From Burkholderia sp. (GTDB lineage Bacteria > Pseudomonadota > Gammaproteobacteria > Burkholderiales > Burkholderiaceae): a DNA stretch of 64,000 nucleotides. The position numbers were made by a program, and so were the translations under genes. Position 1 is the first letter of the stretch. Each line of letters starts with the position of its first letter. Below the pieces are notes generated by a model. That model searched no databases. It saw nothing but the letters and a program-made list of their open reading frames with translations, and was not told the DNA's origin. Below are positions 52,998 through 62,776 of this stretch, in pieces. The stretch spans positions 140,270-204,269 of the forward strand of contig JAIRVP010000039.1 in the NCBI GenBank assembly GCA_031253835.1, read 5' to 3'.

Positions 52998-54842
52998 ATG
53001 TATTCGTGGTTCGAACGTCGCCTGCCGACTTTCCCGCTCGAAGATCCCGTCACGCCGCCGAAGGGATTCTTCTCGTTCGTGTGGGCGTGCACGAAAGGCG
53101 CGCGCAGCTGGATCCTGCTGATCGCGCTGACGTCGGCCGCGCTGGCCGCCTACGAAGCCGCGCTGTTCGCGATGATGGGGCACGTGGTCGACTGGCTGTC
53201 GACGTCGACGCCGGCGGCATTCGGCGGCCGCCACTTCGGCACGCTTGCCGGCTTCGCGGCGATCCTCGCGGGCAGCGCGCTGCTGATCGCGCTGCACACG
53301 ATGGTCAAGCACCAGGTGCTCGCGATCAACTTCCCGATGCGGCTGCGCTGGCTGTTTCACCGGCTGATGCTCGACCAGAGCCTGTCGTTCTACGCGAACG
53401 AATTCGCGGGCCGCGTGACGACCAAGATCATGCAGACCGCGCTCGCGGTGCGCGACGCGCTGTTCATGTCGGTCGACGTCGTGATCGGCGTCACCGCGTA
53501 CCTGATCGGCATCCTCGTGCTGGCGGCCAGCTTCGACTGGCGGCTGATGATTCCGCTCGTGCTGTGGGCGCTCGGCTACGGCGCGGCGTGCGCGTATTTC
53601 GTGCCGCGCCTGGGCGCCGTCGGCAGCCGGCAGGCCGACGCGCGCGCGCTGATGACGGGCCGCATCACCGACGCGTACTCGAACATCACGACCGTGAAGC
53701 TGTTCTCGCACACGCGACGGGAAGCCGACCACGCACGGCGTGCGATGGAAGCGTTCAAGGCGACCGGCGACGCGCAGATGCGCCTCGTCAGTGCGTTCGA
53801 GATCGTCAACCACCTGCTGTCGACGCTGCTGCTGGTCGGCTCGGCGGGGCTCGCACTCTATCTGTGGATGCACGGCGAAGCGAGCGCGGGCGTCGTCGCG
53901 GCCGTGATCGCGATGGCGCTGCGCCTGTCGAGCTATTCGCACTGGATCATGTGGGAGATGACCGAGCTGTTCGAGAACGTCGGCACGATCCAGGACGGCA
54001 TCAACACGCTGACGAAGGTGCGCAGCGTGGTCGACGCGCCCGACGCGAAGCCGCTCGCGGTGCAGCGCGGCGGGATCGTGTTCGACAACGTGCAGTTCGC
54101 GCACGAGGACAACGACCGCACGGTGTTCGACGGGTTGAACCTGACGATCCGGCCGGGCGAGCGGATCGGCCTGATCGGCCGCTCGGGCGCCGGCAAGTCG
54201 ACGCTCGTGAACCTGCTGCTGCGCTTCTACGACGTCGGCAGCGGCACGATCCGGATCGACGGGCAGGACATCGCGCACGTGACGCAGGACAGCCTGCGCG
54301 CGGCGATCGGGATGGTCACGCAGGATACGTCGCTGCTGCACCGCACGATGCGCGAGAACCTGCTGTACGGGCGCCCCGACGCGACCGAGCGCGAGATGCA
54401 GGAGGCGGCCGTGCGGGCCGAAGCGACCGAGTTCATCGACCGGCTGCGCGACCGCCACGGGCGCAGCGGCTACGACGTCGAGGTTGGCGAGCGCGGCGTG
54501 AAGCTGTCCGGCGGCCAGCGGCAGCGCGTCGCGATCGCGCGCGTGATGCTCAAGGACGCGCCGATCCTCGTGCTCGACGAGGCGACCAGCGCGCTCGATT
54601 CCGAGGTCGAAGTCGCGATCCAGCGCAGCCTCGACACGCTGATGAGCGGCAAGACGGTGATCGCGATCGCGCACCGGCTGTCGACCATCGCGGCGATGGA
54701 CCGGCTGATCGTGCTCGACGAAGGGCGCATCGTCGAGGAAGGCACGCACCAGCAGCTGCTGAATGCCGGCGGCATCTATGCGGCGCTGTGGGCACACCAG
54801 AGCGGCGGGTTCCTCGGTGAAACGGAGGAAGCGGTACAGTAA
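52998..54842 (+). CDS. ABC exporter, fused membrane and ATPase domains (lipid/multidrug type)
   Basis: A 614-residue half-transporter. Residues about 30-340 contain six membrane segments, and residues 365-600 form the ATPase: Walker A LIGRSGAGKSTLVN, signature KLSGGQRQRVAIA, Walker B PILVLDEATSALDSE, and switch IAHRL. It resembles MsbA/LmrA-type exporters and would dimerise. AAGGAGAAG precedes the ATG at 52998. Context with the TetR and the hydrolase suggests a stress- or compound-induced efflux unit. Confidence 0.9.
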   Translation: MYSWFERRLPTFPLEDPVTPPKGFFSFVWACTKGARSWILLIALTSAALAAYEAALFAMMGHVVDWLSTSTPAAFGGRHFGTLAGFAAILAGSALLIALHTMVKHQVLAINFPMRLRWLFHRLMLDQSLSFYANEFAGRVTTKIMQTALAVRDALFMSVDVVIGVTAYLIGILVLAASFDWRLMIPLVLWALGYGAACAYFVPRLGAVGSRQADARALMTGRITDAYSNITTVKLFSHTRREADHARRAMEAFKATGDAQMRLVSAFEIVNHLLSTLLLVGSAGLALYLWMHGEASAGVVAAVIAMALRLSSYSHWIMWEMTELFENVGTIQDGINTLTKVRSVVDAPDAKPLAVQRGGIVFDNVQFAHEDNDRTVFDGLNLTIRPGERIGLIGRSGAGKSTLVNLLLRFYDVGSGTIRIDGQDIAHVTQDSLRAAIGMVTQDTSLLHRTMRENLLYGRPDATEREMQEAAVRAEATEFIDRLRDRHGRSGYDVEVGERGVKLSGGQRQRVAIARVMLKDAPILVLDEATSALDSEVEVAIQRSLDTLMSGKTVIAIAHRLSTIAAMDRLIVLDEGRIVEEGTHQQLLNAGGIYAALWAHQSGGFLGETEEAVQ

Positions 54843-54916
54843 GCGCGGCCGCCATGGCAACATGGCGGCACCTCGGTCGTCGGTGGATTCGACCGACACC
54901 CATCCAAGGAGCCCGC

Positions 54917-55429
54917 ATGACCACGCGACCGGATATCGCCACCGCGCTCGACGCGCCCGATTCGGCACTCGAGGAAGACGAGCAGCGATTCGTGCACCAG
55001 ATTCGCCAGCACGGCTGGTTCCGCACGGAAGTGTTTGCGGAAGGCGGCGAACCGGGTTTCTCGTTCACGACCGGGTTGTGGGTCAACCACGGCTTTCCGG
55101 AAATCATCGTGTTCTCGTTGCCGGCGCGCATCGTCCACGACGTGCTGTGGGACGTGTACCGGATGGTCGCGGCCGGCACGCCGCCGCCGATCGGCGAAGT
55201 CACGGATGCCGTCTACAGCAAGGCGAACGCGCTGCTGATGCCGGTCGCGAAAGAACACTACGAAGCCCATCTCGGCTGGAACCGCTGGTTCTACGGCAAC
55301 GACGACTTCCCGTGCGTGCAGCTGCTGTGGCCCGATCGCGACGGGGTTTTCCCGTGGCAGCCGGAAGCGGACGATGCGTTGAACGCCGCGCAACCGCGCC
55401 TGTTCGCGCCGGGCGACGATCGCCACTGA
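54917..55429 (+). CDS. DUF4262 family protein
   Basis: A 170-residue soluble protein. The start HQIRQHGWFRTEVFAEGGEPGFSFTTGLWVNHGFPEIIVF and DFPCVQLLWPD fit DUF4262, of unknown function, seen mainly in actinobacteria and proteobacteria. AAGGAG precedes the ATG at 54917. It is 74 bases after the exporter on the same strand and convergent with the putrescine operon. Confidence 0.75.
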   Translation: MTTRPDIATALDAPDSALEEDEQRFVHQIRQHGWFRTEVFAEGGEPGFSFTTGLWVNHGFPEIIVFSLPARIVHDVLWDVYRMVAAGTPPPIGEVTDAVYSKANALLMPVAKEHYEAHLGWNRWFYGNDDFPCVQLLWPDRDGVFPWQPEADDALNAAQPRLFAPGDDRH

Positions 55430-55482
55430 CGTTCGCACCGGCCGCGCGGCACCCTCTTGCGAACGTGCCGCGCGGCCCGGCG

Positions 55483-56973
55483 CTACAACCGCACGATCGT
55501 CGATTTCAGCTCGGTGTACTTGTCGAGCGCATGCAGCGACTTGTCGCGGCCATTGCCCGACTGCCGGTAGCCGCCGAACGGAAAGTTCATGTCGTCGCTG
55601 CCGTCGCCGTAGCAGTTGACCCACACGGTGCCCGCGCGCAGGCGCCGCGCGACGGCATGCGCGGTCGACAGATCGGCTGACCAGACGGCCGCCGCGAGCC
55701 CGTACTCGGTGTCGTTGGCAATGCGCACGGCCTCGTCGACCTCGTCGAACGCGATCACCGACAGCACGGGCCCGAAGATCTCCTCCCGCGCAATCGTCGC
55801 ATCGGGCTTCACCTCGAACACCGTCGGCTCGACGTAGAACCCGCCCGTCTCCTCGCGCACCCGCTTGCCGCCCGTCACCAGACGGCCTTCGTCGCGCCCG
55901 AGACCGATATACCCCATCACGCGATCGAGCTGCGCGCGATCGACGATCGCGCCCATCGTCACCGCCGGATCGAGCGGATGCCCCGGCGCAAAGCGCCGCG
56001 ACGCGTCGACCAGCTTCGCGGCGAATGCGTCCTTGATGTCGCGGTGCACGAGCAGTCGCGAGCCGGCCGTGCACACTTCGCCCATGTTGAAGAAGATCGC
56101 GTCGGCGGCCGCCTGCGCGGCACGGTCGAGATCGGGACAATCGCGCAACACGAGGTTCGGCGACTTGCCGCCGAGTTCGAGCCACACGCGCTTCAGGTTC
56201 GACTGCGCCGCGCACGCCATGATCTGCTGCCCGGTGCGCGTCGATCCCGTGAACGCGATGCAGTCGACGTCGCGATGCAACGCCAGCGCCCTGCCCGGCT
56301 CCGCGCCGCCCGGCACGACATTGAACACGCCGGCCGGGATGCCGGCATCGACCGCGAGCTGCGCGACGCGGATCGCGGTCAGCGGCGATTTCTCCGACGG
56401 CTTGAGCACCACGCTGTTGCCAGCCGCGAGCGCCGGCGCGAACTTCCATGCGGCCATCAGCAGCGGGAAATTCCAGGGCACGACCGCCGCGACGACGCCG
56501 ATCGGCTCGCGCGTGACGAGCCCGACCAGATGATGATCGGCCGGCGCGACTTCGCCGCCGACCTTGTCGATCGCTTCCGCATACCAGTCGACGCAATGCG
56601 CGGCGGCCGGGATGTCGATCGCCGTGGTGTCGGCGATCGGCTTGCCGGTGTCGAGCGTCTCGAGCAGCGCGAGCTCGTCGGCGTGCTCGCGCATCAGCGC
56701 GGCCCAGCGCTGCAGCACGGCCTTGCGGGCACGCGGATTCATGCCGGCCCACGCCTGTGCGTCGAACGCACGGCGCGCGGCAGCAACCGCGTGATCGACG
56801 TCGTCGGTGCCGCAATCGGCCACGTGCGCGAGCACGCACCCGTCGATCGGGCTCACACAGGCAAAGGTCGCGCCGGCATGCGCGTGACGCACCTCGCCGT
56901 CGATGAATGCGCGCCCTTCGATCCGCAGCGTGGCTGCGCGGGCCTGCCAGTCTTCGAATGTCGTTTGATTCAT
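55483..56973 (-). CDS. puuC: Gamma-glutamyl-gamma-aminobutyraldehyde dehydrogenase (PuuC-like)
   Basis: A 496-residue NAD(P)-dependent aldehyde dehydrogenase, last gene of the putrescine operon. Asn168 is in PWNFPLL, Glu267 in ELGGKSPN, and catalytic Cys301 in NMGEVCTAG. Resembles PuuC, which oxidises the aldehyde from PuuB, at the family's usual length. It is a second aldehyde dehydrogenase beside the one at the left edge. ATG at 56973 follows GAGGAAAT. An in-frame extension to 57123 is rejected. Confidence 0.9.
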   Translation of the reverse strand: MNQTTFEDWQARAATLRIEGRAFIDGEVRHAHAGATFACVSPIDGCVLAHVADCGTDDVDHAVAAARRAFDAQAWAGMNPRARKAVLQRWAALMREHADELALLETLDTGKPIADTTAIDIPAAAHCVDWYAEAIDKVGGEVAPADHHLVGLVTREPIGVVAAVVPWNFPLLMAAWKFAPALAAGNSVVLKPSEKSPLTAIRVAQLAVDAGIPAGVFNVVPGGAEPGRALALHRDVDCIAFTGSTRTGQQIMACAAQSNLKRVWLELGGKSPNLVLRDCPDLDRAAQAAADAIFFNMGEVCTAGSRLLVHRDIKDAFAAKLVDASRRFAPGHPLDPAVTMGAIVDRAQLDRVMGYIGLGRDEGRLVTGGKRVREETGGFYVEPTVFEVKPDATIAREEIFGPVLSVIAFDEVDEAVRIANDTEYGLAAAVWSADLSTAHAVARRLRAGTVWVNCYGDGSDDMNFPFGGYRQSGNGRDKSLHALDKYTELKSTIVRL

Positions 56974-56998
56974 GGATTTCCTCGGGACATGTCGTGCA

Positions 56999-58414
56999 TC
57001 ACGATCCGCGAACGGGATCGATCGGCGTGAAGACGCCCGCGCGCGCCTCGATCGCTTCGCCCGCGGCGAGACACAGCGCTTCCTGGAAGCGGCCGGCGAC
57101 GAGCTGCACGCCGGTCGGCACACCGTCGCGGATGCCGGTCGGCACCGACAAGCCCGGCAGGCCGAGCAGCGCGGTCGCGAGCAGCGGCCCCTGGCGGTCG
57201 ACGATCTCGCGCATCGCGGCGTCGCCCTGCAGATCGGCGTCGATCGCGAACGGCCGTGCGCACGACACGGGCATCAGCAGCAGCGGATAGCGCACGAGGA
57301 ACTGCTGCCAGTCGCGCAGCAGCGCGGTGCGCCGTGCAAGGCCGTTCATGTAGCCGGCCAGGTCCAGCGGCGCGGCCAGGTTGCGCTGGCTCGCGAACGC
57401 GGTGCGGATCGCCGCGTCGCCGTGCTGCATGATCACGTCGCCGAGCCCGCTGCGCGCCTCGTTGGTCACGAGGTCGAGCCACAGTTCGCACGCTTCGGCG
57501 AACCGCGGCGGCACCGCTTCCTCGACGATGCAGCCGGCGTCTTCGAGCCAGCGTGCGGCCTGCCGGATCGCGTCGGCGACCGCCGGGTCGGTCGGCACGC
57601 CGGGCAGTTCGGCACACACGGCGACGCGCGCGGGGAACACGGCCTCGCGCGCAGCCGGCGCGACCGGCATCCACCACGCGTCGCGTGCGTCGCCGGCCGA
57701 CATCGCATCGAGCGCAAGACGCAAGTCGCCGACCGTCCGCGCGAGCGGCCCCTGCACCGATGCGAGCTGCACCGCGAGCGTGCGGTCCTTCGATTGCGTC
57801 GGGTTGTACGCCGGCACGCGCCCGGTGCTCGGCCGCAGCCCGGCGACGCCGCACGCGTAGGCCGGGTAGCGGATCGAGCCGCCGAGGTCGTTGCCGTGTG
57901 CGATCGCGCCGATGCCGGCGGCCACGGCCGCGGCTGCACCACCGCTGGAGCCGCCGGGCGTCAGCGACGCATCCCACGGATTCGACGTGCGGCCGTGCAG
58001 TTCGTTGTCGGTGAACCAGCGGTACGAAAACGCCGGTGCGTTGCTGCGGCCGATCACGATCGCGCCGGCCTTGCGCAGGTTCGCGGTCACCGGGCTGTCT
58101 TCCTGGGCGATCAGGCCCGAAAACGCGCGCACGCCGTTGGTCGTCGCATGCCCGGCCGTGTCGACGTTGATCTTCACGGTCACCGGCACGCCGTGCAGCG
58201 GGCCGACCGGCGCGCCGCGCGCGATCGCGGCATCGGCCTCCGACGCCGCCTGCAGCGCGCTGTCAGCCATCACGTCGACGATCGCGTTGATGACGGGGTT
58301 CACCTGCTCGAGCCGCTGCAGGCAGCTGCGCGTGAGTTCCGTTGCCGACACGTCGCGCCGTGCGACATGCGCGGCCATCTCCGCCGCGCTGAGACGCCAC
58401 CATTCCTGGGTCAT
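56999..58414 (-). CDS. Amidase signature family enzyme in the putrescine operon
   Basis: A 471-residue amidase. The Ser-cisSer-Lys triad is Lys81 (VTVKIN), Ser156 (TPGGSSGG) and nucleophile Ser180 (LGGSIRYPA). It cleaves amides to acid and ammonia or amine. In the E. coli Puu pathway this step is done by PuuD, a class I glutamine-amidotransferase-like hydrolase, of which no trace is seen here. The amidase may take that place, or it may act on acylated polyamines. Neighbouring genes (cupin upstream, puuC downstream) overlap in function rather than in bases. Confidence 0.88.
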   Translation of the reverse strand: MTQEWWRLSAAEMAAHVARRDVSATELTRSCLQRLEQVNPVINAIVDVMADSALQAASEADAAIARGAPVGPLHGVPVTVKINVDTAGHATTNGVRAFSGLIAQEDSPVTANLRKAGAIVIGRSNAPAFSYRWFTDNELHGRTSNPWDASLTPGGSSGGAAAAVAAGIGAIAHGNDLGGSIRYPAYACGVAGLRPSTGRVPAYNPTQSKDRTLAVQLASVQGPLARTVGDLRLALDAMSAGDARDAWWMPVAPAAREAVFPARVAVCAELPGVPTDPAVADAIRQAARWLEDAGCIVEEAVPPRFAEACELWLDLVTNEARSGLGDVIMQHGDAAIRTAFASQRNLAAPLDLAGYMNGLARRTALLRDWQQFLVRYPLLLMPVSCARPFAIDADLQGDAAMREIVDRQGPLLATALLGLPGLSVPTGIRDGVPTGVQLVAGRFQEALCLAAGEAIEARAGVFTPIDPVRGS

Positions 58415-58459
58415 GGGTTGCTCCTCGTTGATCTCGTTGATTGGATGGACTCGGCCGCG

Positions 58460-58840
58460 TCAGGCGACCGACCGCACTGCCTGCGGTGCATGCGACGCGT
58501 AGATCTTGCGACACGCCTCGACGACTTCCCACGTGCCGCGAAAGCCCGGCGGAATCACGAAGCGGTCGCCGGCGCGCAGCACGCGTTCGCGGCCGTCCGC
58601 GTCGCGCACGATCGCGACGCCGCTCAGCATCTCGCAATACTCCGACTCGTCGTACTCGATCGTCCAGCGGCCGGGCGTGCATTCCCAGATCCCGCAACTG
58701 AACTGCCCGCACGGGCTGATGTAGTGATGCGACAGCGTCTGCATCGGGTTGCCGTCGAGCAGCAGCCCGCTCGGCACGCGGCTCTGCGTGAGCTTCGCCG
58801 GCGCCCGCATCAGGTCGACGAGATGCGTGATGTTGGTCAT
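58460..58840 (-). CDS. Small cupin (Cupin_3) protein
   Basis: A 126-residue single-domain cupin of PF05899 type: GIWECTPGRWTIEYDESEYCEMLSGVAIVRDADG and GDRFVIPPGFRGTWEVVE, with a conserved central Glu. The same small cupin often sits next to puuB-like genes in beta-proteobacteria. Its role there is not proven; it might bind a metabolite or modulate the oxidase. ATG at 58840 follows GGAGGCAAC. Lies between puuB and the amidase. Confidence 0.82.
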   Translation of the reverse strand: MTNITHLVDLMRAPAKLTQSRVPSGLLLDGNPMQTLSHHYISPCGQFSCGIWECTPGRWTIEYDESEYCEMLSGVAIVRDADGRERVLRAGDRFVIPPGFRGTWEVVEACRKIYASHAPQAVRSVA

Positions 58841-58910
58841 GGTTGCCTCCAGGGCGTAAGTGTTTCGAAGCGTTGCGGTAGCACGCGGCCGGGCGAGCCG
58901 GCCCGCGCGG

Positions 58911-60203
58911 TCAAAGCAGGTCCATGGCGCGGTGCCACGCCATCGCGAGCGCCAGCATCGGCGTGCGCAGCACGCGCCCGCCCGGGAAGTCGCGATGGCG
59001 GATCCGGCCGAACAGGTCGAAGCGCGCGGCCTGCGCATCGATCGCTTCCGCGATCAGCCGCCCCGCGAGGCCCGTCACGTTGACGCCGTGCCCGGAAAAG
59101 CCCTGTGCGAAATACACGGTCGGCTCGAGCCGGCCGAAATGCGGCGCGCGGTTCATCGTCGCGTCGATCAGGCCGCCCCACGCGTAGTCGATCCGCACGT
59201 CGGCAAGCTGCGGGAACGTCTTCAGCATGTCGCGCCGCATCGCGGCCGCGAGGTCGCGCGGCGTGTTCGTCGAGCTGCTGGCCTTGCCGCCCCACAGCAG
59301 CCGGCCGTCGCGCGTCAGCCGGAAATAGTCGAGCGCCGAATTGCAGTCGCAGATCGCGGCATTCGCCGGCATCGTCTCGGCCGCACGCGCGTCGCCGAGC
59401 GGCTCCGTCGCGATCAGGTAGGTCGCGACCGGGATGATCTTGCGCGCGAGCGCCGGCGCGAGCTGCCCGACGTACGCATTGCAGGCCAGCACGACGTAGC
59501 GGGCGTCCACGTGCCCGCGCGCGCACCGGACGCGGTGGCAGGGCGCGGCGCGATCGAGCGAGAGCGCGGGCGTGTCCTCGTGGATCGTCACGCCGGCGTC
59601 GCGCGCCGCGCGTGCGAGGCCGAGCGTGTAGTTCAACGGGTGCAGGTGGCCGCTGCCTTCGTAGCGGAGGCCGCCGACATAGCGGTCCGACGCGACGAAA
59701 CGCTGCATGTCGGCGCGCTCGACGAACTCGTAGCCGCGATAGCCGAAGCGGTTCGCCGCGGTATCGCGCCACGCGCGCAGCGCATCGAGATGGCGCGGCT
59801 TGTTCGCGGCGGTCAGGTAGCCGAAGGTCAGGTCGCAATCGATGCCATGCCGCTCGACCCGCTGCCTGACGAGATCGACCGACTCCAGCCCCATCGCCCA
59901 CACGCGACGCACGTCGTCTTCCGGCAGGTACGCCGAAAACGTATCGATGTCGCACGCGTACCCGGCAATCAGCTGGCCGCCGTTGCGGCCGCTCGCGCCC
60001 CAGCCGATCCGCGACGCTTCGACGAGCACGACCGAATGGCCGCGCTCGGCAAGATCGAGCGCGGCGGACAGGCCGGTGAGCCCGCCGCCGATCACGCAAA
60101 CATCGGCGGTCACGGCTCCGTCGAGCGACGGATGCCGCGCGCGACTGCCGGCCGTCGCTGCATAGTACGACTGAACATGTTGCTGATTTTCGAACTTGAG
60201 CAT
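58911..60203 (-). CDS. puuB: Gamma-glutamylputrescine oxidoreductase (PuuB-like FAD enzyme)
   Basis: A 430-residue DAO-type flavoprotein. ADVCVIGGGLTGLSAALDLAERG holds the GxGxxG, followed by GASGRNGGQL, a typical PuuB/OrdL region, and GLIDATMNRAPHFGRL. YFAQGFSGHGVNVTGLAG is near the C-terminus. It oxidises gamma-glutamylputrescine or a similar amine with O2. No gamma-glutamylputrescine synthetase (PuuA) is inside the window. It is downstream of the DUF3138 gene on the same strand. Confidence 0.88.
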   Translation of the reverse strand: MLKFENQQHVQSYYAATAGSRARHPSLDGAVTADVCVIGGGLTGLSAALDLAERGHSVVLVEASRIGWGASGRNGGQLIAGYACDIDTFSAYLPEDDVRRVWAMGLESVDLVRQRVERHGIDCDLTFGYLTAANKPRHLDALRAWRDTAANRFGYRGYEFVERADMQRFVASDRYVGGLRYEGSGHLHPLNYTLGLARAARDAGVTIHEDTPALSLDRAAPCHRVRCARGHVDARYVVLACNAYVGQLAPALARKIIPVATYLIATEPLGDARAAETMPANAAICDCNSALDYFRLTRDGRLLWGGKASSSTNTPRDLAAAMRRDMLKTFPQLADVRIDYAWGGLIDATMNRAPHFGRLEPTVYFAQGFSGHGVNVTGLAGRLIAEAIDAQAARFDLFGRIRHRDFPGGRVLRTPMLALAMAWHRAMDLL

Positions 60204-60229
60204 AGGTCAGACTCGCGAACGGCGTCGCG

Positions 60230-61822
60230 TCAGAACGCGTAGATGAGTTGGGTCGCGAGCAGGTCGTTCGACTTCGCATACGACCCGTCGTGACGCAGGA
60301 AAACCTTGTTGCTCGCCCAGTCGTGCCGGTATTCGACCTTCACCGTCACCTGCTGGGTCGGGTAGAACAACAGGTCGAACGCCGCCGCCTGCCGCGTCGC
60401 GCCCTTGCATTCGAAGCCGACGCCGCCGTTCGCCTTCGACTGCGCGAGGCAATCCGCGTCGATGCCGAAGCCGTTGTTCGGGTCCATCCCGTTGCCGTTC
60501 AGGCCGATCGACGAGCCGCCGCCGCCGTTCTTCCGGTTCACGAGCAGGTCGTAGCGCAGCGTCGCGCCCATGCGTCCGACCACCGGCACGTTGAACTTGC
60601 GGTGCGCGAGCAGCGACAGCCCGAACCACTGCGCGAGCCCGCCGTTGAACGCGCCGTGCTGCTGCTGGCCGTAGTCGAGTTCCGCGTTGTACTGCGCGTC
60701 GGCCACCGTATAGGTCGCGTCGGCTTCGCCGAAGAAGAACGCGCCGTACGCGCTCGGCGCGTTGCCGCCGACACCGTAGCGCACGTTGCCGGTTGCCGGA
60801 TCGACCGCGCTCACCAGCGTCTGGCGGCCGATGTTGATCGAGCCGCCGACGTCGAGCGCGCTGCCGTGCATGTAGTCGACGCGCGCAGTGAAGGTCGGCA
60901 CCTTGTTGCTGGTCGTGATCGGGTCGCCGAACGCGTTGACGCCCGTCTGCGTGACCGCGCCCGCGCTGCGGAACTGCTCGTTGCCGACGAAGAACTTCCA
61001 CGCCCAGTGACCGTCCGCGCTCTGGTAGTTGACGCCGGCGCCGATCGACGAGCCCGGATCGGAGAAGTCGTACAGCAGGTTGTGCGTGAGCGTGAGCATC
61101 TGGCTCGACTGCTGGTACTCGTAGCCGCCGAAGCCGAGCACGAGCCCGCCGACGAACGACGTCGTGCCCGACAGCGGCACCGTGACGACCGCCGTGTTCA
61201 CGATGTCGAGCCCGCTCGCGCCGCTGCCCGTCATCATCGACAGGCCCGCGCCGCGGTTCGGCATCAGCGTGATTTCCGCGGACGGCGCGGTCGGGCCGAC
61301 GCCGAAGGTCTTCTTGATGTCGAGGAACACGTCGCCGAACGTGCTGTTGTAATAGGTGTACGCATTCTCATGATTCGCGAACTGGAACGACGACGTGCCG
61401 CCGCCGCGGTTGTACACGTAGGTCGGATCGAGATAGCCCGTCACCGACAGCCCCGCGATCGGGCCCGTGCGCGCGGCATCGGTCAGCGAATCGACCTTCA
61501 GTTGCTGGTTCGCGACCTGCTGGCGGATTTCCGTCACGTCGTCGTTGGTCAGCACGGCCGGCGCCTGCCCGTAGCCGGCGACCGACGGGTCGGCCGTCGC
61601 GGCGGTGGATGCCGCATTCGACGCATTCGACGCATTCGACGCATTCGACGCAGCCGGCACGGCCGCCGGCTTCGCGGCGAGCTGCGACTGCAGTGCGCTC
61701 ATCTGCCGCTGCAGCACCGCGAGCTGCTGTTGCAGCGCCCGGATCTGGTCGGCGCTCGAATTCGCGGCGGCGAGCCCCGGCAGCGCGCCGGCGATCAGCG
61801 CGCAAAGCAATTTCTTATTCAC
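60230..61822 (-). CDS. DUF3138 outer-membrane porin-like protein
   Basis: A 530-residue protein. GTG at 61822 with AGGAG seven bases upstream gives the signal peptide VNKKLLCALIAGALPGLAAA; the in-frame ATG at 61843 lacks a ribosome-binding site. Next is a coiled-coil (ADQIRALQQQLAVLQRQMSALQSQL), then the tetrapeptide-like SNA repeat, then a beta-rich barrel ending in aromatic YAF, as for outer-membrane proteins. DUF3138 is largely restricted to Burkholderia and relatives. Its place among pot and puu genes suggests it lets polyamines through the outer membrane. Confidence 0.82.
   Translation of the reverse strand: MNKKLLCALIAGALPGLAAANSSADQIRALQQQLAVLQRQMSALQSQLAAKPAAVPAASNASNASNASNAASTAATADPSVAGYGQAPAVLTNDDVTEIRQQVANQQLKVDSLTDAARTGPIAGLSVTGYLDPTYVYNRGGGTSSFQFANHENAYTYYNSTFGDVFLDIKKTFGVGPTAPSAEITLMPNRGAGLSMMTGSGASGLDIVNTAVVTVPLSGTTSFVGGLVLGFGGYEYQQSSQMLTLTHNLLYDFSDPGSSIGAGVNYQSADGHWAWKFFVGNEQFRSAGAVTQTGVNAFGDPITTSNKVPTFTARVDYMHGSALDVGGSINIGRQTLVSAVDPATGNVRYGVGGNAPSAYGAFFFGEADATYTVADAQYNAELDYGQQQHGAFNGGLAQWFGLSLLAHRKFNVPVVGRMGATLRYDLLVNRKNGGGGSSIGLNGNGMDPNNGFGIDADCLAQSKANGGVGFECKGATRQAAAFDLLFYPTQQVTVKVEYRHDWASNKVFLRHDGSYAKSNDLLATQLIYAF
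61614..61649. repeat. Four tandem copies of a nine-base unit inside the DUF3138 gene
   Basis: GCATTCGAC x4, encoding SNA x4 on the minus strand. Nine bases preserve frame, so slippage would change length between coiled-coil and barrel without breaking the gene. Confidence 0.9.
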
Positions 61823-61843
61823 GGAAAGTCTCCTGGTCGTCAT

Positions 61844-62776
61844 TCACTTCACGGGATGCGGTGCGGGGGCGTGCCGAGGCCGTGCGGCCGACGGGCGCAC
61901 GGGCGGCAAGGCGGAAGACGGCGCCGGTGAATCGGGCGCGGACGCCGCATGCCACGCGCGTGCGGCGCGCGCCTGCCGCCGCTCGCGGGCCAGCATCGCG
62001 CGGTTCACGACGACGACGCCGATCGTCACGGCCGTGATGAACACCGTCGCGAGCGCATTCATCTCCGGATTCAGCCCCATCCGCACGCGCGAGAACACGA
62101 CGAGCGGCAAGGTCGTCGAGCCGGGGCCCGACAGGAACGCGGACAGGATCACGTCGTCGATCGACACCGTGAACGCCAGCAGCCAGCCGGACACCAGCGC
62201 CTGCGCGATCAGCGGCAGCGTGATCGCGAAGAACACCTTCACCGGCCGCGCGCCGAGATCGAGCGCGGCTTCCTCGATCGAGCGGTCGAGTTCCTTCACG
62301 CGCGACTGCACGATCACCGCGACGAACGACAGGCACAGCATCACGTGGCCGATCCAGATCGTCAGCCAGCCGCGCCCAGCCGGCCAGCCGAAGGTCTGCT
62401 GCATCGCGACGAACAGCAGCAGCAGCGAGATGCCCTGGATCACTTCCGGAATCACCAGCGGCGCATTGATCATCGCGGCGTACAGCGTGAAACCGCGAAA
62501 ACGCCCCATGCGGGCCAGCACGAAGCCGGCCCACGTGCCGATCGCGACCGACGCGGTGGCCGTCAGCAACGCGATCTTCAGCGACAGCCACGCGGCCGTC
62601 AGCAGTTCGTCGTCGTGCAGCAGCGCGCCGTACCACTTCAGCGAGAAGCCCGTCCACACGGTCACGAGCTTCGACGCGTTGAACGAATAGACGACCAGGC
62701 TGACGATCGGCACGTACAGGAACAGGAAGCCCGCGCCCAGCACGCACGCGGACAGGATGCGATTCGCGCGGGTCAT
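61844..62776 (-). CDS. potI: Putrescine ABC transporter permease PotI-like
   Basis: A 310-residue inner-membrane permease with six hydrophobic segments. The EAA loop is EEAALDLGARPVKVFFAITLP, and SIDDVILSAFLSGPG is the PotI/PotC hallmark. The C-terminal 30 residues (APDSPAPSSALPPVRPS) are a Pro/Ala-rich tail unlike E. coli PotI. The start overlaps the PotH stop (ATGA). It completes the polyamine import complex with PotG and PotH. Confidence 0.92.
   Translation of the reverse strand: MTRANRILSACVLGAGFLFLYVPIVSLVVYSFNASKLVTVWTGFSLKWYGALLHDDELLTAAWLSLKIALLTATASVAIGTWAGFVLARMGRFRGFTLYAAMINAPLVIPEVIQGISLLLLFVAMQQTFGWPAGRGWLTIWIGHVMLCLSFVAVIVQSRVKELDRSIEEAALDLGARPVKVFFAITLPLIAQALVSGWLLAFTVSIDDVILSAFLSGPGSTTLPLVVFSRVRMGLNPEMNALATVFITAVTIGVVVVNRAMLARERRQARAARAWHAASAPDSPAPSSALPPVRPSAARPRHAPAPHPVK

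Noticed and set aside
61614..61649. Tandem repeat as a CRISPR or minisatellite
   Set aside because: Unit is nine bases, has no spacers and codes for SNA in frame in a gene.
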